Shown: positions 45,360 through 56,071 of the stretch, one piece after another
Layout: every line of letters starts with the position of its first letter
Position numbering within the stretch: the first letter of the stretch is position 1
DNA from: Batillaria attramentaria
Taxonomy: Eukaryota > Mollusca > Gastropoda > Batillariidae
Direction of reading: 5' to 3'
Length of the DNA: 64,000 bases
Assembly: GCA_018292915.2 (NCBI GenBank)
Contig: JACVVK020000376.1
Span: 572,501-636,500 of the forward strand
Notes under the pieces: generated by a model
Told to the model about the DNA's origin: nothing
The model's input: only the letters and a program-made list of their open reading frames with translations
Database searches by the model: none
Made by a program: the position numbers and the translations under genes

Positions 45360-48085
45360 ATGGACTCAAACCCAGGAATTGCAATGCGTCTGACTATCAA
45401 AGGAATACAAGCAAAGTTTTCCAGCGTAAAGGATGTTTCCACAGAAACCTTGGCAAAGTGGTTTCAAGATGGAGAAGAGAAAAAGCATCATACTGTACTA
45501 ATGGTAATCAGTGTTAATGAGCAAACGAAATTCAGAATTCCTGCACATGTATGGATACAATAGATAAGCACATTACAAAAATGAAATGGAAACCCTTCTT
45601 TTCCCACATGCGAAACATTTTCTTGTTTTCTATGTATGTGTGTGTTGGTGGAGGTGAGTTGAGGGGTGTGGGGGAGTACCGGACAATAAAAAAAACAACC
45701 AAAAAAAAACAATCTCTTTCAACTCCACCTATGAAAAAAAAATTGTATTCTGTCAAAAGCCAGTGATTTGCATGTCCTGTAGTATGTTATACTGGATCTC
45801 ACATTTGACCTTCATGTTATTCTGCTGAAGGACTGTCGGGAACCAGCAGAGTTTGAGGTTAGTCACTTAGAGGGAGCCAAGCGCATTGACTGGGAGACAG
45901 CAGACCCGCAAGAGCTCCTGGACACACTTCCCTCAGGTAATGATCAAATCTGATGGAACAGGTAAAATCTCATTGTACACAGATATATATGTGCAGGGGA
46001 AAGGGCGTGGCTAAAGCATTTTTTTTCCAGCAACCAGTAGTGTATTTGTGTATTTTAAATTTCAGTGCTTCATGGATCCCCATCATAAAAACAATTCAAG
46101 TCCTTTTCTACAAAAGTCATATATATGAGAGAAAGAGAGAGAGAGTTTTCACAATGAGGTGGCCCAAATTACAGAAAATACACCACACTCATTTGCTGAT
46201 TTTGACAGAAAAACTGCACATTTTAACCAGCAGATTTTTTTTATCAAAATCAGCAAATGAGTGTGGTGTATTTTACATAATTGAGAGCACCAGATTTGAA
46301 AAATTATACATTCCACATGCGTACCTGCATTTCTTTCATTTGAAAGCTAACATCAGCAATCCAAATGCTTCAGGTTGCATCTCTGACTGAGATGCTTTAA
46401 TTCCTTCACTGCGCCCATAGGCTTGGCGACAGTGTTCCCTGTGAGTCGAAAATACAAGGGTCCTGGGACCCTCTCTCTATATTTTTGACAGTCCTTGTGT
46501 AAATTTGGATGGTCCATACATCAGATTCTGTCTGTGCTGCACAATGGCTCAGCAGAAATGCAATGCTGCAAGTGTCCGTTGCTAGTTACAGATCGCGTTT
46601 TGTTCATCGGGTTTCCGGGAGAGAGCTGGAAAAATACTGTTTGTCACGGTGAGACGAAAAACATGCGTCACCTGTGACGCGCTCTTCTCAAATTTGTGGA
46701 TCAGTTTAAGAGTTTTGTGCATACAAATACGCACACCTGTGTGTAATCGGGAACACTGGGCGAAGTCATTAGGTCCGTTTCAAAGCCTCCGTTTGAGCAA
46801 AGAACTGAAAGTAGGCTTATAATTGTTACAAACACGACTGATCATGGAGAAAAAAGATGAACAATTTCACATCCACGGACTGGCAAAGCTCCTTCGTCCC
46901 CATTCCCGTTCAAGGTGAAACCGCATCATGTCATGACAGGAATTTACTCTTTAGTTGCATTGATCATTGATCTTGTTGCAGATAAGCCAAGCACAGTTGT
47001 GTGTTACTGTTCTGTGGGATACAGATCATCCTCTATAGCACAAAAACTTCAGCAGTGCATGGCCAGTACAGGAAAAGGTGAGGTGTTTTGTTGTTGTTGT
47101 TGTTGTTATAAATAAAGACATCAAGACAGCCCTGAAAGTCTTTTTTTTTCCACACTAGTTTTTGGCCACTGCCAAACTAAAAAGTTACTAGCTACTGCGC
47201 CAAACTTCAAAGTTAAAAAAGTTACAAGTCAGCAAGAAACAAGCGCCGCTCAGCTGCTGTTGACTTTGCCTTTTGTGGACCAGGAGGACTGTATGGCAGC
47301 TTCGAACAATGGTTCTCTGAATTCAGACTCGGAAGTAACCAAGAGAACTCGCTCATTCTTTTGGTGATAAAAGAGAATGCATTGAAACACTTGTGAAACA
47401 TGTTTTATTGCTTTGACACTGTAAAATTGGCTTCATTTTACTGCACTTGCATCTTGCGAGTAAGTTTTTGATGATACTCATCAGCGTTTTTCCTCACCCG
47501 CCATGGTGAGTAAAATACTCACCACTTTCAGGGCTGCAAGTTTGATGGTTTCGATTTAAGACAGTATGAAGAACCTTCATACAGAAAAGCAGTAAACTAT
47601 GATTATATTGTTGGGGATAGAGAAGGAGCAGGGACATCATTCTGTCCTCGATATCTGAACACAGTCCATTTCAGATGACCATGAGACTGGCCCCATTTTG
47701 ATTTTTACATTGACTGTGGTTGTCCACTTATGCACTAATACACCAAAATTCGCAAAGCATGTGTGCTTGTAGCTGAGTTCAGCTGAGTTCAGCTTCAGTC
47801 ACACCACCTTTCAGTCACAAGCGAAACAGCTTTACCGACTGAACTGTCCAGCTTCCCATTCACCCGTTTCTCCAGTAAGGTTTCCTTTTTATTTCTGCAG
47901 TGTCTGACAAAGATGTCCAGGTGTACAACCTGGAGGGATCTATCTTCAAGTGGGCTAACGAGGGACGGCCTATGGTCACCTCTTCTGGTCAGAAAACTCG
48001 ACTTTGTCACCCATTTAGTGCCGTCTGGGGAAAGCTGCTCAAGAGTGAGCTCCGCAGCAAGGGATTGTCGGAAAGTCAAGGATGA
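45360..48085 (+). CDS. Single-domain rhodanese-like protein (4 coding exons, 176 aa)
   Basis: Coding exons: 45360-45503, 45831-45936, 46982-47077 and 47901-48085 (stop 48083-48085); GT/AG borders and phases agree, 531 bases in all. The first exon begins exactly at the ATG after a ttttctcag acceptor, so at least one upstream exon must exist; it may be only 5' UTR, or the protein may be longer. Rhodanese blocks are DCREPAEFEVSHLEGAKRI (49-67), the active-site loop CYCSVGYRSSS with probable catalytic Cys93 and Arg98 in the CSVGYR loop, and YNLEGSIFKWANEGRPM near the C-terminus. Rhodanese folds carry persulfide on this cysteine and act in sulfur transfer or as phosphatase-like regulators (family knowledge). 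No signal peptide or membrane segment is seen. The exact orthologue is not recognised. It is convergent with the sphingomyelinase gene and head-to-head with SANBR. Confidence 0.87.
46175..46274. repeat. Perfect 31-bp hairpin in a rhodanese-gene intron
   Basis: Arms 46175-46205 and 46244-46274 are exact inverted copies (key word caccacactcatttgctgat) with a 38-base loop. Pairing continues imperfectly outward for about 12 bases. Probably a small foldback or MITE remnant. Confidence 0.9.
46430..46757. mobile_element. hAT-like MITE, CAGTGTTCCC ends
   Basis: Inverted ends CAGTGTTCCC / GGGAACACTG, 328 bp apart, in the intron before exon 46982-47077. The interior carries aagggtcctgggaccctc, shared in type with the element at 34008-34485. 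Flanks both contain ggcga but not as a clean 8-bp duplication. Confidence 0.65.
47127..47536. mobile_element. hAT-like MITE, CAGCCCTGAAAGT ends
   Basis: Perfect 13-bp inverted ends CAGCCCTGAAAGT / ACTTTCAGGGCTG, 410 bp overall, in the last intron of the rhodanese-like gene. The right end adds a small palindrome, gtgagtaaaatactcac. No coding frame and no clear target duplication. Confidence 0.7.
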
Positions 48086-48580
48086 TGTGGACAATTGCTT
48101 ATCGGCTTGACATTCGCGTTCCTTGGATCTGAAGTGTATTTTTGTCAGAGTGCCTGTCGCTCTTTTTCTTCTGTTGTTTTGTGGGAGATTAGTTTTATTG
48201 CAATGTTTGGTTTGTAATCTTTTACATCATGTTTGGTGTTTTTGTTTGCTGCATTCTTATTTAAACTACAGCTCATCAACATTTGGATTATTGGCTGTTC
48301 TCAAATGTGTTATATTTGACCAGAGATTTGACTGGCTACCGTACTTAATAGAACATATATATATGCCTGTTCCTGACTGCTTGGTGATGTCAGTCACTGT
48401 ATCAGAGGCTAATGTTCAAAGCTTTCGAAACAAAACAGTTACCTATTAGTATTACATGTATGTATATTGGTGCTTCTGTGAATAATGTATAGAGAGAGAG
48501 CAACACTTGTCCTTCAACTTGCCAGTGCATGACAAGAACCTCAGAGAGTACACATCTTTTTATTATTTATTCTTATGTGC

Positions 48581-48586
48581 AATAAA
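48581..48586 (+). terminator. Polyadenylation signal of the rhodanese-like gene (AATAAA)
   Basis: Canonical AATAAA 495 bases after the stop codon, followed within 30 bases by tggtgatcaaatgt. It gives a 3' UTR of about 0.5 kb and ends the gene just before the SINE-B at 48708. Confidence 0.55.
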
Positions 48587-48705
48587 TTTGTCACAAGTGG
48601 TGATCAAATGTCATTTCTGAAAGACTGCAGAATACAAACTTGTTATCACATGTAAAAACATGTTCATGTCCAATAATTATTTTCAAACATGCTTTCATAT
48701 TTTTA

Positions 48706-48707
<2 letters not shown>

Positions 48708-48738
<31 letters not shown>

Positions 48739-49118
48739 GTATTGTATAGGCGCTTTACCCAATTTCATGAATCAGCTCAAAGCGCCGCGAACTGAACCCA
48801 ACACGCACGCTCACGTGAATCACACGCATTCTCTCACACACTGGACATACACATAGTACAGTCACGTGGTGCGAAGGGCCAGCTCAGCTATTTAAATTTC
48901 GGAATTTAGAATTGCATTTATTTTTCAAATTTGGTGGGCTGAACATTTCCAAAGCAGAGGGGGAGGAAGCCGGAGTACCCGGAGAGAACCCCCGACGATC
49001 GGCCCGAATGAACGGTGCCACATACGAGAAGGAAAAATTCTGTGCCCCGAGTGGGACTCGAACCCCTCACCTCTCGCATTGGTGACAAGTCTCTTAACCA
49101 CTAGACCACCGACCGGGT
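48708..49118 (-). mobile_element. SINE-B, tRNA-derived, full-length, minus strand
   Basis: On the minus strand the head reads ggtcggtggtctagtggtta, agagacttgtcacc, and the T-arm gaggggttcgagtcccactc, with clear A-box (TAGTGGTTA) and B-box (GGTTCGAGTCC) matches. The body includes gttctctccgggtactccgg and agctgagctggccctt, and the 3' end is caatactt followed by (att)n. It separates the convergent rhodanese-like and sphingomyelinase genes. The parent tRNA is not certain. Confidence 0.88.
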
Positions 49119-49208
49119 TAATAAGTCTCAGAGAGAGAGAGAGAGATTAATTTTAAATATGAATGAATATACATGGACATGTATATTTTTATTATTTATT
49201 CACTATGA

Positions 49209-49214
49209 TTTATT
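49209..49214 (-). terminator. Candidate polyadenylation signal of the sphingomyelinase gene
   Basis: TTTATT (AATAAA on the minus strand) 406 bases past the stop codon, with a second one at 49195-49200. These are the first canonical signals I noticed downstream of the stop. Inference only. Confidence 0.4.
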
Positions 49215-49619
49215 GTCATAATTGAAAAGTAAGTAGCTAAGCATGTGGTGCTTTGGACTGGAGTGTCAAATTTGGTAGACAGGTATATTCACAGCCCACA
49301 TACTTATATGTACGTAAACTCTGATACTCAGGACTCTTAGCAATGGTTTCCTAATCCTCCTGCAGTTGATGCTGTGATCCTATACTGTGATACTCTATAC
49401 TGGTTTGGTTTTTTTCCAGCATAGTTATGATCTTTTTCATGAAAACAGGAAGAGTGACACGAGAATCAAACATTGTCCAATAAATTCTTCAGCAAAATTA
49501 AGGAATTCAGTTTTTCTAACCAAATGACACACTGGTACCAATGAAGTTTAACGTAAACTGTTAAAGGTCTGGTCACTCTGATACGTAGCTAAAACCATGC
49601 AGTCAGAATTGAAGAATCC

Positions 49620-50181
49620 TTAAAGATCATTGCATATCTCTGCATCATCAGCCCGAGCCTGTTTGATGTTGCACAGCATGTTACGTTTGCATGTCCAGTC
49701 TGTGCAAGGGCTTGTCCCAGCAGACTTGTAGTAAAATCTTGAAAAAAAGAGAGTTTGGTTAAAACAATTTATGTGCTATAGTCACTATGTGTATCGTGCG
49801 GCAAGAAAATCAACTACGCAAGTCGTGGTTTCATAAACATCGCCGACCACATGAAACGCCCGGCACGCAAACAACGTGCTGGTGTTGTATGTGAGATCAA
49901 TTTTATTATTTAAAATTAATATACATGACATTTAGTCCTGAAATCCCATGTTTTGGACAAATTTTGTTCTTGTTAATTTACGATACTGCATTCAGAACTG
50001 AATACTCATGAATTATATGGCTGTGTTGGCTTAAAGTTGTTACTCTAAGGCAGTTATTCAGATTATTCTTTGCAAAGGGGTTTACAGTATTTTTAAACAT
50101 TTTTTTACACCATTTTATCTCTGAAAAACCTTCAGCTTTAGGGGGTGCTGCCCCCTGACCCTCGCCGGGGCGTTGCCCCAG

Positions 50182-50220
<39 letters not shown>

Positions 50221-51784
50221 GAAAATCTCCTCTGCTTTTTTAAAAGTTGTTGTCATCCCTGATAGTGTGATAAAGGTTTGTTGTTTATTTTTTGTAATCT
50301 GACTACAATTGAGATTATTCGTGCACTTATTTGACGAATTTGTCCATAGATTTTTTTTTTTAATTAAATCTCCCTGTACATAAAATTATTAACACTCTTT
50401 GTACAGAGTAATTTCATTTGACTTACCTTTCCTTTAGTCAAGTTTGTAATGGAAGTAAGTAGTAGAAACTTGAGACTGCTGCCCTTTTGTGGTATGCAAA
50501 GCTATAAATTGCATAGTTTGAGGCAACCACAAAACCAAAAGTGCATGGCCATCACAAAACCTCAAGTTTAAGGCGCCAGAAGCAGCTTTCTTTGACACTT
50601 TTGGAAGCAATGTGTTAACAGTGTGGCTTACGTGTTGTACATCTGGAACAAAGTGTCGTTGGCCTTCATCCTGTAGATCAGATGATCCCATTCTTCTGGA
50701 AACAGGTTCTTCATCTGGTAGGCCTCCTGCAGTTTTGATATTGACATTACACGTGCTTTTTTGTGTACATGCCTTATTATACCTGTGTATGTCCACGTGA
50801 TATGGTTGTGGTTTAGTTTTGGTTTTTTTCGGTTTTGCCATACCTGTTTGAATATTCTTTGAACTAACATAGTGATATCTGAATCACATTGAATACAGTC
50901 AAACCTGCCAAAACAGTCACCTCCATAAGTCGTGTCACTGCCAAAAACGGTCACCCCAAATCATCTCCCAACGTTGTCTTACTAACACTGTAAAAGATGG
51001 TCACCTGTTCAATGGGGCCGTGTCACCTGTAATGGCAGTCCCAACCAGCCAGTCACCCTGTACAAAACGGCCACTTTGTGGTGGTTAGCCACCTTCGCTT
51101 CACACCCCCGTTGTTTTCTCAGAGTGCGTCTGCTGTGTTCCTATCCGCTAATTGTTTGGCAAGCCATGACAGTCCCCCACTGAGTGGTGGTGGGCGGTGG
51201 GGAGGGGAGGGCGATAGGCGCGTCTGTTGGATTACTTTACAATCTATACGATGTCACTAGGAAGTGGTCAGCTGAATGTGACTGTGATTGTGGTGACCGC
51301 TGTTTTCACACTTTTAGGCCCATAGTACATTGTCCCCACCAGAGCTCTAGACAGGTGTGAGGGTGACCACATACAGTGTCCGCTGCTTTGCGGCTGGCCT
51401 AATGCCCTTTCAGTTGTCGCCGGAGGGCAGTTGGCAGTGATGCTTGACATGAAAAATCATCCCATGTACTTTCCGATCTCAGTAGTGACAGAACTACAGC
51501 GATTTTTGGACAAAGACAAAAATCGCATTGTAGTGTGTTTTATTGTTTGCCCAACCATGTCCGATCACATGTAGGTTGTTATGTAACTTAGAAAGGTTAG
51601 GCACGTTTTCTGTCAGAGCATTGCACCCTAAAAAGACGGCCACCTGTCCAAGACGGCCAATTTGGGTGACCGTCTCACACAGGTTTGACTGTACCAATGT
51701 ATCAGAAATCTTGACGTATTTCTGAATTAGAAGTGTGCGATGTTCACAGCAAATAAAATTGTTTAACGAAAATTTTCCCGTTTT

Positions 51785-51830
<46 letters not shown>

Positions 51831-52996
51831 AGGAGCTGGATCAATGGATGCTTAATCCCAGAGCATTTAGACAGTCCATAGATCAGTGCTGACCTTCGCC
51901 ATATAAAGAACGAACCCAATATTATACAGAGTCTTGGTGTTCAGTATCATGTACACTTACCTTGGGAGAGTATTCTTTCTGCCAAGAAGCGACCTGCCCT
52001 TTGTTGGCCCCTGTCAGGTCCAGGTAGTAATGGGTGTAGTCCAACACTTCCTGTTAATAATAATAATAATGAGTATTGTATAGGCGCTTTACCCAGTTTC
52101 ATGAATCGGCTCAAAACGCCGCGAACTGAACCCAACACGCACGCTCACGTGAACCACACGCATTCTCTCACACACTGGACATAAACACATCACAATCACG
52201 TGGTGCGAAGAGTCAGCTCAGCTATTTAAATTTCGGAATTTAGAATTGCATTTATTTTTTTCAAATTTGGTGGGATGAACATTTCCAAAGCAGAGGAGGA
52301 GGAAGCCGGAGTACCCGGAGAGAACCCCCGACGATCTGCCCGAATGAACAGTGCCACATACGAGAAGGAAAAATTCTTCAGAGGAAGATCAGGGTTAACC
52401 CTGCTCATGCTGAGAACGGGATGTTCCAGGCTATCACTACGGCTTTTTCAGCTTAAGACAAATTCACTCAGCAAGACCAGGATTTAAAGGTACATGTACT
52501 AAAAGAAAACAACAAGAAATGCAGGGTAGATATAAAGGCACCCCACCCTCCCATCTTTGCCAGTGCAGTTTTTGGGTTGGGGAATTTTCAGCCATATTTC
52601 CTACCCTTTCAGAATTTTTTTTTTTTTTTAATCGAAGTCTCTGGCAAAGAAAAGGTCAGATGTATATAGATGTCACGTTACTGCTGAGCGCTAAATGAGG
52701 CCACTAAATGCCTCTAAATTGCTAAAAATAGCCTCTCTCCCCTCTGGACCCCCCCCCCCCCACCCCCCGCTCTCCCTTTATCTGGGCGCTGCTCCTGCAG
52801 ACACCGGCCTGGGTTTCAGTCTTGTTTTTCATTAGCAATTTCTCAACCTGACTTTTGCACAATGGTGCTTGGGGCGTGGGACTCCTGGACCATAAAAGCA
52901 GGGACTTGACACAGAAACAGATATCCTCCGAAGTGGGGGTGTCCAGTCAGCCCATACTAACACAAACAGCTGCAAAGTTATAATGTGCGTGCGTGC

Positions 52997-53089
<93 letters not shown>

Positions 53090-55083
53090 TGTGTGTACGC
53101 GCGCGCGCGCAGTAGGTCCTGTAGAACAATTGTTCGCTCACCCACGAGCTACCCGGGTAGTTGCCGTCCATGGTGTAGATACGGTAGGCGGGGTTGGTGT
53201 TGCTGAAGGTTGTGATGCTGCCGCCAATGTAGGACACGCTGACGGCACGTGATCTATTCTGAAGGTCGTAGAACACCTCCAACTCGTCCTTGTGGGTGTG
53301 GCCATGGAACTGACCGATGATGGTGTTCTCATACCTGGTGAGAAAATTCAGGAATGGATCTCTTTGATTGAGTAAGAGCTCTTGCTTCTCAAGTTGGGTT
53401 TTTATTGTTGTTATTGTTGTTGTTGTTTTAGGGTTGCTGTCTTTTCAAACCTGAATAACTTTTAGATGTCTATACTCTTCTGAAAAACAGGGCCTAAGCC
53501 TTATCAAGTTCATGGCATTTGGGCCCTTTTTCCATGACGGTAGAAGCGACGTGCCACAACTTTCTGAAATCTGTTCATGGAATTTGTCAGTGTTTTGAAA
53601 GCAAAAGCTTGGAGAAGATGAGGACATGGTGTCCTGAACCTGGGCACCGAACACTGCTGGATACTATATATGTATAGTCAGTGTCTTTGGCTGCCTCCTT
53701 GCGCTAGCATCAGTTGACGTAAGTGAGACAGCACACGACGTGTACCTGTTAATGACGCGATAATAGTTCCAGCTGAATGCTTTCATCAGTCCTCCGGGCT
53801 CGTGATGGGACAACAGCATAACCTGATTGCAGAAAAAAAGAAAAAGAAATATGTACAAATTGTCTACGAATATAACTTTAGGTGTCATAAAAAGTTCAGC
53901 AATTTTGTGTGCTGCCGCTTGACTATAATACTGCATCAATGACAGCTGTAAGTGCTGTGCCCCAAGCGTGCATGATGGGTAAAGACTCTACATGCGATCC
54001 CTCAGTTCTGGACCAAACAGTTAGCGCGTCTACTGAATCGGCACCGCATTTTCTAGCTCATCAGCCGAAATCCAAACTGGCTCCGTGAACTGTTTTAACT
54101 GAGACTAGAACGTCTGTCCTGGATATATGTGAACTCAATAATTGTAATCAAGTTAAAGTAAAATATGTCAGACCTTTTCACCGTTGTCCTCGGCAGCCTG
54201 CATGACGTCAACAAACCACTGCAGCTGTTCCTGAGGGTCTGTGGCGTTCAGTATCAACCACCTGGAAACCAGTGGTCAAAACGTCAGATGTTGGTTGGAA
54301 CTTTCCTTGCCAAATCGAGTCAAAATTCTCGTGCAGACTCCTTTACGGTGCCTGTTTCGCACGCACAAATACTTCTATTGAAGGTAAGGTGAAAACATAG
54401 TGCGGCGTTTAGTGAATATGTTCACCCACACAGCAGTCGAGTTTTTTTTAACCGCAGTTGCATGCAGGTCCGCCAAAAGCCAAAGAAAAAGAAAAAAATC
54501 TTCTTCTTTCTCTCCCCCCCTTCCCCCCCCCCCCCTCCTCTCCTTTTTTTTTTTTTTTTTTTTAACTGGGCTGAGCGTGCCTTCTTCATAGGTACACCGC
54601 AGACGAGTTGCCAAACGTACCAGTTTGCGCTAGCTCCGTAGTTCGAGTTGAGGGAGACGATTCTGAACCCGGGGAATGGCGAGAAAGTGTAGAATCCTCC
54701 CCTAAAGAAATACAATATCACAATGGTTAACGCATTTACTAAGTCTATGGAGAATTATCGAACGGCCATGAACGAAAAGAAGGAAATGTGACACTGACAA
54801 GAACAGAAGAACATCAGCAATGCATAACACTTGTGCTCGTACCATTATGACATCCTGCGCTAAATTCAATGACCTAAGGCTTATTTATCACGGTAAGTTT
54901 GTTGTTATTTTCACAAGTGCATATCGTTGTCCCGTCTTTGATATCACCCGCATGTGGTGGAAAAGGACGTTAAACCCCCAACACACCACCACCCCCCACC
55001 CACCCACCCGCCCTTTACAAGTGCATGTTTCCGATGTGCTGATGTTTATTGTATTTCGAATCTGGGAACATGTGTTTTTTTTT

Positions 55084-55161
<78 letters not shown>

Positions 55162-55990
55162 GCACACGCACGCACGCACGCACGCATGCACGCACACAAT
55201 GTGACACAAGAACAGAAGAACACGTATACACACCTCATGATTGTTTGGTAAGTGGAAGCTGGCAGCCAGTATCCCCAAGCTTCCATCACAGCCGAGTACA
55301 GCCATGACATCATCTGCTCCCCTGCCGCATCGGTCGGGTAACTGTTGAGGTCGTCAGTAAAAGTCCAGTCAAGTTAAGAAATAATCAGCCTCGAAGTTGA
55401 CGGTACAACTGCACACCGTGCGGGTGTGGGTATGGGTGTGTGTCTGATGTTGTGTATTTTTATTTTTTATTTTTTTATTTTTTTAAATTTTTGTTTGTTT
55501 GTTGTTGTTTGTTGTTGTTTTGTTTTGTTTTGTTTTTCTTTGTACAAAATTTTGTGACCAGTAGGTGTTTTTTCACGTAATGTCACTAGAAATGTGAACG
55601 TATCTGTATGTCACATAAAGTATATGTATTTACGTACATGTAAAAAAAATAAAAAATAATAATAATAATTGATTGTCCGTTGGAATAGAAACCAATCTTG
55701 CCGGCACATACAAAACTAGCACTGCTTTAACAGGGCACGTGAGGCACATTGCTGAAGCAATCATGTTGACGAGTAAACAGTAATTAATTTAGGCCTTCTT
55801 CCTCTAGTCATGATTTAAACGCATTTCTTACCGCGCGCGATTATCCCACTTTTTCGGGTTGGGCCCTGTATGCGCAAATCAGGCAAAATTAACGGTTCCC
55901 TGACGGTGCTTATTGCAGCAAACACGAGTATGATCAAAGTGCGACACTCCCACTAAGCCAAATTTAAATCCACGCAGATATAAATTAATT

Positions 55991-56071
<81 letters not shown>

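Noticed and set aside
48708..49118. Possible functional tRNA gene within the repeat
   Set aside because: The tRNA-like head is only the promoter part of SINE-B; the same head recurs with the same body at 61795-62172, and the cloverleaf is imperfect.
49978..50256. Poly-glycine frame
   Set aside because: Translation of a C homopolymer in an intron.
55015..55313. Cys-Val and His-Thr repeat frames over (GT)n arrays
   Set aside because: These are translations of dinucleotide repeats; the sphingomyelinase exon at the end of this frame is annotated separately.
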